Shown: positions 14,575-23,471, counted from the stretch's first letter. The stretch: DNA of 26,610 nucleotides from an uncultured Oscillospiraceae bacterium (GCA_902489475.1 CABUAH010000022.1:1-26610), one strand, 5' to 3'. Notes: generated by a model not told the origin, from the letters alone. Made by a program: numbers and translations.

Positions 14575-15591
14575 TTACAGACATTCTCCTTTCATCAGTG
14601 TATCAATTAATTTTAATTTATAAATCGGTATGTTCTTGTCCGGAATAAATCTTATGTAAATTCCGTTTTTTTCAAAATATTTCACATTTTCTCTTTTTTG
14701 TCCCAACGCTTTGCTTATGCATTTGTAATTTACTGAAAATCCAAAACTTTTCTCACTTTTATCGTTAATCAGTCTTTTGATCTCATCTCTGTAAATTTTA
14801 CTTTCGCAAAGCTCTTTAAATGCCGGATGATAATAGCCTGTCACCAGGTTATCTTTCACATCGTTTGAAGCATGAAGTCCACACCGAATAACGTCAATTC
14901 CTGAATCTTTAAACATCACGAGCATCTTTGAACACAAACTTATCATTTCGTCAAATTGTATAAGCTTGTACTTTCCATCGGAGTAAAGTGAATGAAGCTT
15001 AGTACCGTTTAAAACTGCAACAGGATAAATCCGCACAGTTTTAGGCATCAGCCGAATAATTTCATTTGCTGTAAACAAATCACGCTCAGGAGTTGACATA
15101 TAAAGTCCCGTCATCATCTGCAAACCCAATTCAAAGTCAAACTCTTTTATAAGCTTTGACGCATTTACAACATCATTTGATGTATGCCCACGCTCATTAG
15201 CATTAAGCACCTCATCGCACATACTTTGTGCGCCGAGTTCAATTGCTGTTACCCCATACCGTTTTAAAATATTTAAAACTTCATTATCTATAAAATCAGG
15301 ACGTGTTGATATTCTTATTCCGTAAAAGCCATTTTCACCTAAAAACTCATTAGCTGTTTTTAAAAGCTCAAGCATATATCCTCGGTCAATTGCAGTAAAA
15401 CTTCCTCCGAAAAAAGCAATCTCTGTATTCTTTCTGTCTTTGACTTCATGCAAAGCCTTTTTTAAAACCGATCTTACTTCATCAGCTGTCGGCGCCTTTG
15501 CCGCACCGCTTATCGTTTTTTGATTACAAAAACTGCAAGCGTGCGGACAGCCGAGGTGCGGAATAAAAATTGAAATATTACTATGTTTCAT
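14575..15591 (-). CDS. Elp3-like radical SAM protein, function unknown
   Basis: A 338-residue radical SAM protein. The iron-sulfur motif CPHACSFC gives C15, C19 and C22, followed by FFGGSFTAIDR as the SAM-binding GGE-type strand, ISTRPDFI and ELGAQSM. This series resembles the Elp3/YhcC/HemN-like radical SAM group. There is no acetyltransferase (HAT) domain as in full-length Elp3; the C-terminal third (about 230-338) has no motif that I recognise. It starts in an 11-bp overlap with rnc and precedes smc by 26 bp, a position conserved in many Clostridia. The location suggests an RNA-modification role, but this is only inference. Substrate unknown. Confidence 0.9.
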   Translation of the reverse strand: MKHSNISIFIPHLGCPHACSFCNQKTISGAAKAPTADEVRSVLKKALHEVKDRKNTEIAFFGGSFTAIDRGYMLELLKTANEFLGENGFYGIRISTRPDFIDNEVLNILKRYGVTAIELGAQSMCDEVLNANERGHTSNDVVNASKLIKEFDFELGLQMMTGLYMSTPERDLFTANEIIRLMPKTVRIYPVAVLNGTKLHSLYSDGKYKLIQFDEMISLCSKMLVMFKDSGIDVIRCGLHASNDVKDNLVTGYYHPAFKELCESKIYRDEIKRLINDKSEKSFGFSVNYKCISKALGQKRENVKYFEKNGIYIRFIPDKNIPIYKLKLIDTLMKGECL

Positions 15592-16267
15592 AACCCATTA
15601 AATCAAGCGCCTGCTTAGCTGCCATTTGCTCGGCATTCTTTTTGTTTTTGCCGACGCCTTCTCCGATAACATTTGAATTAAGCATTACCTGAACCGTAAA
15701 CTGCTTTTTGTGATCAGGTCCTTTTTCATCCTTCAAAACATACTCTACAATTTCTTCGGGATTGCGCTGGATAACTTCCTGCAAAATTGTTTTATAATCA
15801 GTCACATGATAATGCTCAGGATCAAAGTCCTTAGGAATAAACTTCAAAACGTACTTTCTTGCAGCATCAAGACCACCGTCAAGATATATAGCTGCAATAA
15901 CCGCCTCAAAAGCGTCAGAAAGAACAGACGGACGATTTCTACCGCCGGTAGACTCCTCACCCTTACCAAGCATTATATAATCTCCGAGTTTAATTTGCTT
16001 CGCAAACTCAAACAAAGCTTTTTCACACACAAGAGAAGCCCTTATTTTTGTTAGCTCACCCTCAGGCAAAAAGGTGTAATGTTCAAAAATATAGTCGGAA
16101 ACTACAATAGACAAAACGCTGTCGCCCAAAAACTCAAGCCGTTCATTGCTTTTATGGTGCTTTCTGTTTTCATTTACAAAGGAAGAGTGAGAAAGAGCTG
16201 TGAAAATCAAATTTTTGTCTTTAAATTTGTAATCAATTATTTCTTCAAATCCAGAAATTTTATCCAT
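15581..16267 (-). CDS. rnc: Ribonuclease III
   Basis: A 228-residue double-strand RNA endonuclease for rRNA processing and RNA turnover. The catalytic signature NERLEFLGDSVL lies at 41-52 (with D49), and the second acidic pair is D118/E121 in VLSDAFEAVIAAIYLDGG. A C-terminal double-stranded RNA-binding domain covers about 155-226 and ends in KKNAEQMAAKQALDLM. All key acidic residues are present, and the length is normal. It begins 2 bp after plsX; acpP, often found between these genes, is absent. Confidence 0.98.
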   Translation of the reverse strand: MDKISGFEEIIDYKFKDKNLIFTALSHSSFVNENRKHHKSNERLEFLGDSVLSIVVSDYIFEHYTFLPEGELTKIRASLVCEKALFEFAKQIKLGDYIMLGKGEESTGGRNRPSVLSDAFEAVIAAIYLDGGLDAARKYVLKFIPKDFDPEHYHVTDYKTILQEVIQRNPEEIVEYVLKDEKGPDHKKQFTVQVMLNSNVIGEGVGKNKKNAEQMAAKQALDLMGYET

Positions 16268-16269
16268 TT

Positions 16270-17268
16270 TTAAACCTTCATTTCTTTTAGTGATTTGCTT
16301 ATTTCTTCAATAACACTAGCTTCGACAAAGCTTTTCGCTTGAAGTATCGCATGATAAAATGCATTTGCATTTGAGCTGCCGTGCGCTTTAATAACAGGTC
16401 TTGCAATTCCTAAGAGCGGCGCTCCTCCATACTCAGAATAATCCATCTTTTTCTTCAGCCCTTTAATTCCGCTTAGCATAAACAACGCACCGAATTTGCT
16501 GAAAAAGTTACGAGTCATCATACCTTTTAGCTCTCTTGACATCATTTTACCCATGCCCTCATACATCTTAAGCAGCATATTCCCTGTAAAACCATCTGTA
16601 ACGCAGACGTCAATGTCTCCGTTCGGCAAATCTCTGGCTTCGATGTTTCCGCAAAAGTTTATCGGTGCATCCTTAAGAAGATTATATGTTAACAGCTCAA
16701 GCTCTCTTCCTTTAGACTCTTCCGTACCGATGTTTGCCAGGTAGACTCCCGGATTTCTCCTATGCATAATTTTATCCATGTATATGCTCCCCATTATACC
16801 GAACTGTGACAGCATCTCAGGTCGGCAATCATGGTTAGCACCAGCGTCAATAAGCAAAAACGGTTTATTTGATGTAGGAAGCATTGTCGCTATTGCAGTT
16901 CTTTTAATACCCTTGATTCTCTTTACGATAAATGTAGCCCCGACAACAAGTGCACCCGTAGAACCGGCAGAAATAAAAGCGTCACCTTTACCTTCGGCAA
17001 GCATTTTCATACCGACTGCCATTGAACAATTGCTTTTCGATTTTATAATTTCAGTAGGTTCTTCACAAATATCAATTACAGAATCGGTATGTACAATCTC
17101 TAGCCCTTTTAAATCAATATTGTTTCTTTCAGCACAGCTTTTAATTTTGTCCTCATCGCCGACTAAAATCATATGAACATCTTCTAAATTTTCTGTGGCT
17201 TTCTTACTACCGAGTATTACTTCAAGCGGTGCGTTGTCACCGCCGAAAGCGTCAATTATTATATTCAT
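16270..17268 (-). CDS. plsX: Phosphate acyltransferase PlsX
   Basis: A 332-residue PlsX, which converts acyl-ACP to acyl-phosphate, the donor for PlsY in phosphatidic acid synthesis at the membrane. The start MNIIIDAFGGDNAP is the family signature. Also present are MAVGMKMLAEGKGDAFISAGSTGALVVGAT, the LLIDAGAN loop and CVTDGFTGNMLLKMYEG, together with YGGAPLLGI near the C-terminus. Length is typical. It lies 8 bp after trmFO and 2 bp before rnc. No fab genes or fapR adjoin it here, unlike the fapR-plsX-fab arrangement in Bacillus. Confidence 0.98.
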   Translation of the reverse strand: MNIIIDAFGGDNAPLEVILGSKKATENLEDVHMILVGDEDKIKSCAERNNIDLKGLEIVHTDSVIDICEEPTEIIKSKSNCSMAVGMKMLAEGKGDAFISAGSTGALVVGATFIVKRIKGIKRTAIATMLPTSNKPFLLIDAGANHDCRPEMLSQFGIMGSIYMDKIMHRRNPGVYLANIGTEESKGRELELLTYNLLKDAPINFCGNIEARDLPNGDIDVCVTDGFTGNMLLKMYEGMGKMMSRELKGMMTRNFFSKFGALFMLSGIKGLKKKMDYSEYGGAPLLGIARPVIKAHGSSNANAFYHAILQAKSFVEASVIEEISKSLKEMKV

Positions 17269-17276
17269 ACTGCTCT

Positions 17277-18617
17277 TTACCTCTGTTTTTCGGATTGATT
17301 ATTCAAAGTGAATTTCAAACTATTTATTCCTCTTTCAGCTATGCTGAGATAGCGTTCAGACTTATTCTTTATTCTCTGCTCTAACGGCGGTAATATTCCC
17401 ATATTGCATCCCATTGGCTGGAAATTTACAACACTCTCATCGCTTATATATTTTGAAAGTGCACCGATCATTGTATCTCCGGGCAGTGTAAGATAATCTT
17501 TGCCCAAAACTTTATTCGCAGCATTTATTCCTGCCATTATTCCGGAAGCCGCAGATTCGATGTATCCCTCAACGCCTGTTATCTGCCCTGCAAAGAAAAT
17601 ATTTTTATGTTCTCTCATATTGAAATGTTCAGTCAAAAGCTTTGGAGAATTGATAAAAGTATTTCTGTGCATAACACCGTAGCGGACAAACTCTGCATTA
17701 GTAAGTCCCGGAATAAGCGAAAAAACTCTCTTTTGTTCGCCGAATTTCAAATTTGTTTGAAATCCTACGATGTTGTATAAATTACCTTCCTTGTTTTCCG
17801 CTCTCAGTTGAACTACCGCATACGGACGCTTATTAGTTCTCGGATCTATAATTCCGACAGGTTTTAAAGGTCCGAAGCGCATTGTGTCAATACCTCTTTT
17901 AGCTAAGACCTCAATCGGCATACAGCCTTCATATACTTTAAAGCTGTCCTTTGAGAAGTGTTTTTCATCGACATCTTTAAGCGGAGCCGATTCTGCGTTT
18001 ACAAGTTCATTATAAAACCGCTCATATTCATCTTTTTCAAAAGGACAGTTTATATAATCGGCTTCACCTCTGTCGTATCTTGATGCCTTAAAAATTTTTG
18101 TTTTATCTAAGCTCTCATATGTTACAATAGGTGCTGCCGCATCATGAAAGTACAAATACTGTTCTGAGCATAAGTCCTTGATACTTTGAGATAAAGCTTC
18201 GCTTGTAAGCGGACCTGTGGCAATTACAACATAACCATCTTTGGGGACTTTTTTAACTTCATCGGATATAATTTCAATATTTTTATCGTTTTTTATATAT
18301 TCCGTTATATAATCGGAAAAAGCTTTTCTGTCAACAGCTAAAGCTCCGCCGGCTGAAACTGCGGTCTTTTCAGCAGCTTTCATTGTAAGTGAGCCTAAAA
18401 TCCTCATTTCTTCTTTTAACATTCCGGCAGCAGATTCAAGCCTCATTGCTTTTAGTGAATTTGAGCATACAAGTTCCGCAAATCCGTCGTATTTATGAGC
18501 AGGAGATTTTTTTTTAGGTTTCATTTCAAAAAGCTTAACCTTAATGCCCTTCAAGGAAAGCTGATAACAAGCTTCAACGCCTGCTAATCCTGCCCCGATA
18601 ACAGTTACGCTATTCAT
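17277..18617 (-). CDS. trmFO: Methylenetetrahydrofolate--tRNA-(uracil-5-)-methyltransferase
   Basis: A 446-residue flavin- and folate-dependent enzyme that makes ribothymidine at position 54 of tRNA. The FAD-binding GxGxxG (GAGLAGVEACYQLSLKG) is at the N-terminus. Conserved Cys51 lies in ELVCSNSLKAM, and YEGCMPIEVLAKRG holds the second conserved Cys. TGVEGYIESAASG and MGCNMGILPPL are typical late motifs. It overlaps the end of topA by 8 bp. The order dprA-topA-trmFO is conserved in Firmicutes, although here it runs straight into plsX. Confidence 0.98.
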   Translation of the reverse strand: MNSVTVIGAGLAGVEACYQLSLKGIKVKLFEMKPKKKSPAHKYDGFAELVCSNSLKAMRLESAAGMLKEEMRILGSLTMKAAEKTAVSAGGALAVDRKAFSDYITEYIKNDKNIEIISDEVKKVPKDGYVVIATGPLTSEALSQSIKDLCSEQYLYFHDAAAPIVTYESLDKTKIFKASRYDRGEADYINCPFEKDEYERFYNELVNAESAPLKDVDEKHFSKDSFKVYEGCMPIEVLAKRGIDTMRFGPLKPVGIIDPRTNKRPYAVVQLRAENKEGNLYNIVGFQTNLKFGEQKRVFSLIPGLTNAEFVRYGVMHRNTFINSPKLLTEHFNMREHKNIFFAGQITGVEGYIESAASGIMAGINAANKVLGKDYLTLPGDTMIGALSKYISDESVVNFQPMGCNMGILPPLEQRIKNKSERYLSIAERGINSLKFTLNNQSEKQR

Positions 18618-20697
18618 CGTCTACACTCCTAATGTATCCGCAGCCCTCTTTGTGACAAACAAGACTTCCGTTCTTTCCTCCTTTTTGGAAGAGCGTAGAA
18701 CCGCAATCCGGACATTTTTTGTCAGTCGGCAAATCCCATGTCATGAATTTACACTCAGGGTTATCTTCGCAGCCGTAATAAACTTTTCCTCTTTTAGATT
18801 TTTTCTTCAAAACCTTTTTTCCGCAAAGTGGACAAATTCCACCGCTGTCTATAACAATTGCTTTTGTGTTTTTACAATCCGGAAATCCGGAACAAGCCAT
18901 AAATTTACCGTACTTTCCAAGCTTTATAACCATAGGTTTTCCGCAAAGCTCGCAAATCTCATTTGTTGTTTCATCGGGAACCTTTATCCTTTTTCCGTCA
19001 AGCTCCAGCTCTGCATTCTCTAATGTCTTGGAAAAATCACTGTAAAAGCCCTCCATGACAGAAACCCAGTCCTTTTTTCCACTTTCGACTTCATCAAGGC
19101 TTGTTTCCATATTTGCCGTAAATTTCACATCGACAATATTCTTAAACTGTTCGCTCATAAGGCTATTTGTAACCTCGCCCAAAGAGGTTGGTTTAAGCTG
19201 TCTTCCGTCACGTTCAACATAATTTCTCGACAAAATCGTTGCGATTGTCGGAACATAAGTAGACGGTCTTCCGATACCTGTTTCCTCAAAAGCTTTTACA
19301 AGCGTCGCTTCTGTGTATCTTGCGGGCGGCTGTGTGTAATGCTGATTACCGCTTAGTTTTACAAGTTCGACTTTATCACCTTTATTAAGCTCAGGGATAA
19401 TAGTTTTTTTGTCTGAGCTGTCTTCCTTTACATCTTCATATAAAATTGTAAATCCGTCAAACTTAACGCTAAATCCTGTCACTCTGAAGATACAACCTGA
19501 TGCTATTATATCAACAGCAACTGTATTCAATACACATTTAGACATCTGGCTTGCGATAAATCTTTCCCAAATAAGCTTATACAAACGATACTGGTCGCTT
19601 GTAACTCCGCTTTGCTTAACATCATTCGGTGTAAGCTCCGGATGGGTAGGACGAATTGCTTCATGAGCGTCCTGAGCATTATTTTTTGATTTATAAATGT
19701 TAGGCTTTTTGGGGAGATATTCTTCTCCGTAATTTGCTAAAATAAAGTCCGCAGCAGCATTTCTCGCTTCATCTGAAATTCTAAGGCTGTCGGTTCTCAT
19801 ATAGGTTATGAGTCCCGTTAAACCAAGTCCCTTTATTTCGACTCCCTCATAAAGCTCCTGAGCTATCATCATAGTTCTTCTTGTTTGAAAATTAAGTCTT
19901 TTTGAAGCTTCCTGCTGCAAAGTTGACGTTGTAAATGGAGCAGACGGAGAACGCCTTGTTATGCCTTTTTTTACATTATCAACAATATATTCAGCGCCGT
20001 TTAGCCTATTTAAAATCTCATCAGTCTGTTCCTTGTTTGAAAGTTCTGCTTTTTTTCCGTCAATTACGGTAAGCTTTGCAGTAAAAGGTTTGTTTGACGA
20101 TTCCGCCTTTAATTCTGCATCGATTGACCAATATTCTTTAGGGACAAATCGTCTTATCTCTTCTTCTCTGTCACAAATCATTTTTACTGCAACAGATTGT
20201 ACCCTTCCCGCAGAAAGTCCTCTTCTGATTTTTCTCCACAAAAAAGGAGAAAGCTTATAGCCCACAATCCTGTCTAAAACACGCCTTGCCTGCTGTGCAT
20301 CAACAAGGTTCATGTCTATCTTTCTCGGATTACTCATACCGGTTTCCACACCAGTTTTGGTTATCTCATTAAATGTAACTCGATTGTTGTCATTAAGATC
20401 TAGATCTAAAAGCTGTGCCAAATGCCAGGAAATGGCCTCACCCTCTCGATCCGGGTCGCCTGCTAGGTAAACATGATCATACTTTTTTGCTTTTTTCTTT
20501 ATATCCTTAATTAAAGATTCTTTACCCTTAATATTTATATAATGAGGTTCAAATTTATTTTCAATGTCAACGCCTAATTTCGATTTTGGAAGATCTCTTA
20601 AATGTCCGTTTGAAGCTATAACATCGCTTCCTTTATCAAGATACCTTTTTATCGTTTTAATTTTAGACGGTGACTCTACTATAATCAAATCAGACAA
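18610..20697 (-). CDS. topA: DNA topoisomerase I
   Basis: A 695-residue type IA topoisomerase that relaxes negative supercoils. The Toprim domain has E8 in IIVESPSK and DPDREGE at 81-87. The active-site tyrosine is Y299 in ITYMRTDS. The C-terminus has three Cys4 zinc ribbons (CELCGKP...CSGFPDC, CPLCGKK...CEDNPEC, CPDCGST...CHKEGC), the usual number in many Firmicutes. The start codon is TTG, with AAAGGAG eight bases upstream; no ATG fits because the Toprim motif begins only a few residues in. It lies 23 bp after dprA and overlaps trmFO. Confidence 0.98.
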   Translation of the reverse strand: MSDLIIVESPSKIKTIKRYLDKGSDVIASNGHLRDLPKSKLGVDIENKFEPHYINIKGKESLIKDIKKKAKKYDHVYLAGDPDREGEAISWHLAQLLDLDLNDNNRVTFNEITKTGVETGMSNPRKIDMNLVDAQQARRVLDRIVGYKLSPFLWRKIRRGLSAGRVQSVAVKMICDREEEIRRFVPKEYWSIDAELKAESSNKPFTAKLTVIDGKKAELSNKEQTDEILNRLNGAEYIVDNVKKGITRRSPSAPFTTSTLQQEASKRLNFQTRRTMMIAQELYEGVEIKGLGLTGLITYMRTDSLRISDEARNAAADFILANYGEEYLPKKPNIYKSKNNAQDAHEAIRPTHPELTPNDVKQSGVTSDQYRLYKLIWERFIASQMSKCVLNTVAVDIIASGCIFRVTGFSVKFDGFTILYEDVKEDSSDKKTIIPELNKGDKVELVKLSGNQHYTQPPARYTEATLVKAFEETGIGRPSTYVPTIATILSRNYVERDGRQLKPTSLGEVTNSLMSEQFKNIVDVKFTANMETSLDEVESGKKDWVSVMEGFYSDFSKTLENAELELDGKRIKVPDETTNEICELCGKPMVIKLGKYGKFMACSGFPDCKNTKAIVIDSGGICPLCGKKVLKKKSKRGKVYYGCEDNPECKFMTWDLPTDKKCPDCGSTLFQKGGKNGSLVCHKEGCGYIRSVDDE

Positions 20698-20720
20698 TTA
20701 TATCGCTCCTTTGTCTATAA

Positions 20721-21938
20721 TTACGGGGTAGCCCCATTTTTAATTGAATATCTTCCTCCGGGAAGAGCCTTTACAATTCCGGAAATTTCAAGCTCTGTAA
20801 GCTCTAAATTCAACGACATGATGTCAATGCCCGTTATCTCCGAAATTTCGTCAATCAACAAAGTTTTGTTTTTCAGTGACTCAACAACAAGCTTTGAGGA
20901 TTCACTCAAATCAGAATAATCAACATCAGGTTCAGTTATAACAACTTTGTTTTCAGAAGAAAACTTGCTGTTTTTATTATTTTTCTTTACCCTTGCTCTT
21001 TCAAAAGGATTTATTTCACTCGATGAAACGCTGTCTGTAAATCTTTTTGAAAAAGTAAGCCTATGTGAATAATTATTTTTATATTCATTCAGAATATCTC
21101 TTGCGCTGAAAACAGGAAGTGCTCCGTCACGCAAAAGTCTTATATTTCCCTCGTAACAAGGATCAAAAACATTACCAGGTGAAAATACAAAAATATCTTT
21201 GCCTTGATTTAATGCAAATTCGGCAATACTCAGAGATCCGCTTTTTGCAGCTGCTTGAACAATAACAACACCCAGTCCTAAAGCCGCAATAAGTCTGTTT
21301 CGGAAATGAAAATCCTTTGTTCTTGGCTTGTGATTCGGAAAGTATTCGCTTATAACTGCACCGTTTTCAGCAATTTTGTTGACCAAATCACGACTTCCTT
21401 TCGGATACTCATATTCAAGTCCACAGCCCAAAACAGCATAGTTCTTGGCACCTCTGTTGTATGCTTCAAAGCTGGCAGTCATGTCTGCTCCAACTTGAAT
21501 TCCGCTTGCAATCAAAACGCCGGTTTTCACCAAATCACCAACAACGCTTTTTTCAAATTTTTCACTGTATTCCGTTAACTCTCTTGCACCGCAAAAGGAA
21601 ACTATTACCGATGAATCAATTTCAGATATATCACCTAAAACAAACAGCACGCTCGGCGGATTAAATATATCTTTAAACCTTTGAGGAAACTCATCGTCGT
21701 CATAGCAGTATATATTTATTCCCTTAGAATTGCAATAATACACGATCTGCTTAATCTTATCCTCAGTCACGCTCTTCATTCGTGTTCTCTCATCATCGGT
21801 AAGTGTCTTAATATTTTCCCTCAGGAAATCAGAGTAAAAGGACTCTATTGACTCATAGCCCGACATTACTTCCCATTTTCTTTTGTTTGCAGGACCGAAC
21901 GAAGCTGTGATCCACAACCAAAGCTCTTTATTTGTCAT
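20721..21938 (-). CDS. dprA: DprA/Smf family DNA-processing protein, divergent
   Basis: DprA loads RecA on incoming single-stranded DNA during transformation. This 405-residue product has an N-terminal helical region (1-70), a Rossmann-like core (about 95-285) and a C-terminal winged helix (about 345-400, LLIDEISEITGID...LELTELEISGIVKALPGGRYSI). Core landmarks are present but altered. The GSR motif reads GAR (117-119); SGxAxGIDxxAH reads SGIQVGADMTAS (145-156), replacing the usual His with Ser; and GTNxLIRDGA reads GNIRLLRDGA. LGCGLEYEYPKGSRDL, HFRNRLIAALG (211-221) and SGSLSIAEFALNQG are well kept. A low-complexity linker rich in Asn, Ser and Lys (about 300-335) joins the domains. Its place next to topA-trmFO supports the call. 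Confidence 0.93.
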   Translation of the reverse strand: MTNKELWLWITASFGPANKRKWEVMSGYESIESFYSDFLRENIKTLTDDERTRMKSVTEDKIKQIVYYCNSKGINIYCYDDDEFPQRFKDIFNPPSVLFVLGDISEIDSSVIVSFCGARELTEYSEKFEKSVVGDLVKTGVLIASGIQVGADMTASFEAYNRGAKNYAVLGCGLEYEYPKGSRDLVNKIAENGAVISEYFPNHKPRTKDFHFRNRLIAALGLGVVIVQAAAKSGSLSIAEFALNQGKDIFVFSPGNVFDPCYEGNIRLLRDGALPVFSARDILNEYKNNYSHRLTFSKRFTDSVSSSEINPFERARVKKNNKNSKFSSENKVVITEPDVDYSDLSESSKLVVESLKNKTLLIDEISEITGIDIMSLNLELTELEISGIVKALPGGRYSIKNGATP

Positions 21939-21953
21939 TATATCACACTCCGC

Positions 21954-22733
21954 CTATTTTGTCATTTCCCACATGATTATCGCTGCCGCAACCGATGCAT
22001 TTAATGATTCCGTGTTACCTTTCATCTTGATAGTGAGCGCTCTTTTGCAAAGAGAAATATTCTCTTGGCTTAAACCGTTTCCCTCGTTTCCGATAACTAC
22101 CGCACACTTTTCAGAAAAAGCTATATCATTTATACTTTCAGCATTCTCGTTTACAACCGCAGCAAAAGATTCTATACCATTTTGTGCTAAGCAGTCGGCA
22201 ACTGACGCAAAGCTTTCTTCCTCTATAATTTTCAGTCTGAAAATACTTCCCATTGTGCTTCGTACAACCTTTGGATTGAAAACCTCACAACAGTTTTCGC
22301 AAAGAATTGCCGCATCAATTCCAACAGCATCGGCGGTTCTAAGTAATGTTCCGAGGTTTCCCGGATCTTGAATGTTGTTTAAAACCAAAACTTTGTTATC
22401 GTTTTTATCAATCGCTTCAAGCCCTCTGGATTTACTTTTTACTATCGCAAAAACGCCCTGTGGCGTTTGAGCATCAGACACCTTTCTTGCAATATCATCC
22501 GTTATTTCATAAAAAACACAGGTGTTCACTACGGGTGACAATGTGTCATAATACTTCTCCAAAGCTTGAGTTGATATGAAAACAGACAAAATCTCTGAAT
22601 TTTCATTAAAAGCCTCCAGCAAAAGCTTTATTCCTTCTATAACAAACGCACCTTTGCTTACTCGTTCTTTTTTAGAAGAAATAAGCTTTGAAAGCTCTTT
22701 GATTTTAGGATTGTCCTTTGATTTTAAAAACAT
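21954..22733 (-). CDS. TrmH/SpoU-family RNA 2'-O-methyltransferase
   Basis: A 259-residue SPOUT methyltransferase. An N-terminal substrate-binding domain (about 1-100; KSKDNPKIKELSKLISSKKER, GAFVIEGIKLLLEA) precedes the knotted SAM-binding domain. The three motifs are motif 1 NLGTLLRTADAVG with Arg132, motif 2 IGNEGNGL at 214-221 and motif 3 ESLNASVA at 242-249. The family 2'-O-methylates rRNA or tRNA; this type (YsgA-like in Bacillus) usually follows rplT, as here. The exact nucleotide target cannot be read from sequence. The ATG has GGCGGAG upstream. It is the first gene of the long run that continues to leuS. I found no clear promoter between it and the rplT terminator. Confidence 0.92.
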   Translation of the reverse strand: MFLKSKDNPKIKELSKLISSKKERVSKGAFVIEGIKLLLEAFNENSEILSVFISTQALEKYYDTLSPVVNTCVFYEITDDIARKVSDAQTPQGVFAIVKSKSRGLEAIDKNDNKVLVLNNIQDPGNLGTLLRTADAVGIDAAILCENCCEVFNPKVVRSTMGSIFRLKIIEEESFASVADCLAQNGIESFAAVVNENAESINDIAFSEKCAVVIGNEGNGLSQENISLCKRALTIKMKGNTESLNASVAAAIIMWEMTK

Positions 22734-22800
22734 AATACTCCGCCTTTTTAACAGAAATACTCTGCATATGTAATGCTAAACGTATTTTTTGCGTTCAAAC

Positions 22801-22841
22801 AAAAACAACAAAACACGCAAGAGAAAATCTCACTGCGTGTT
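22801..22841 (-). terminator. Intrinsic terminator after infC-rpmI-rplT
   Basis: The stem AACACGCA/TGCGTGTT is extended by GAGA/TCTC beyond a small bulge and followed on the minus strand by TTTTGTTGTTTTTG. It begins about 10 bp after the rplT stop codon and separates the ribosomal operon from the methyltransferase gene. Confidence 0.85.
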
Positions 22842-22850
22842 ATAAGTTAA

Positions 22851-23204
22851 TTAAAGGGCTGCTTTTGCCTTTTCAACAATTGCAGTAAAACCTGCAGGAT
22901 CGTTAATTGCAATTTCCGAAAGCATCTTTCTGTTAAGCGTGATTCCAGCTTTTTTAACGCCATTCATAAACTGCGAATAGTTGATTCCGTTGAGCTTGCA
23001 AGCTGCTGAAATTCTTGTAATCCAGAGCTTTCTGAAATCTCTCTTCTTAAGTCTTCTTCCGATATATGCATACTGTCCTGACTTCATTACAGCTTCTTTA
23101 GCCATTTTGAAGTGCTTGCTTTTTGCTCCCCAATAGCCTTTAGCAAGCTTCAGAGTTTTATTTCTTCTCTTACGAGTCATCATTGCTCCCTTAACACGAG
23201 CCAT
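22851..23204 (-). CDS. rplT: 50S ribosomal protein L20
   Basis: A 117-residue L20: MARVKGAMMTRKRRNKTLKLAKGYWG is the typical basic N-terminal extension, followed by YAYIGRRLKKRDFRKLWITRISAACKLNGI and the C-terminal globular part. L20 is essential early in 50S assembly and in Firmicutes represses its own operon by binding the infC leader. The third gene of infC-rpmI-rplT, 46 bp after rpmI; the conserved order and the leader upstream of infC fit this feedback loop. Confidence 0.98.
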   Translation of the reverse strand: MARVKGAMMTRKRRNKTLKLAKGYWGAKSKHFKMAKEAVMKSGQYAYIGRRLKKRDFRKLWITRISAACKLNGINYSQFMNGVKKAGITLNRKMLSEIAINDPAGFTAIVEKAKAAL

Positions 23205-23250
23205 AGTTATTACCTCCTAAATTTTAAATAAATGTTTCCCTACAACTCGT

Positions 23251-23448
23251 TTATTTGTAAGGGATAAGCTGCTTTACGTTCTTAAGATCAGCGCTGTCTG
23301 TATATGCGCCGTTACGCAAAATTCTTTTTCTCTTATGAGCCTTTTGTGTAAGTCTGTGTCTCTTGTTTGTGTGCTGATACTTTACCTTGCCGGAGCCTGT
23401 AACCTTAAAGCGCTTTTTTGCACCGGAATGTGTTTTTACCTTTGGCAT
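23251..23448 (-). CDS. rpmI: 50S ribosomal protein L35
   Basis: A 65-residue L35 with the family signature KVKTHSGAKKRFKVTGSGKVKYQH near the start and the basic KRHRLTQKAHKRKRIL segment, ending in DLKNVKQLIPYK. Length is standard. It lies between infC (23 bp upstream) and rplT (46 bp downstream) in the conserved operon order. Confidence 0.98.
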   Translation of the reverse strand: MPKVKTHSGAKKRFKVTGSGKVKYQHTNKRHRLTQKAHKRKRILRNGAYTDSADLKNVKQLIPYK

Positions 23449-23471
23449 AATATTTATCCTCCTTAAACAAT

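Noticed and set aside
22734..22800. A promoter for the TrmH-family methyltransferase gene (TTGAAC-like box)
   Set aside because: No -10 element occurs at a normal spacing; the best combinations are weak or about 20 bp apart.
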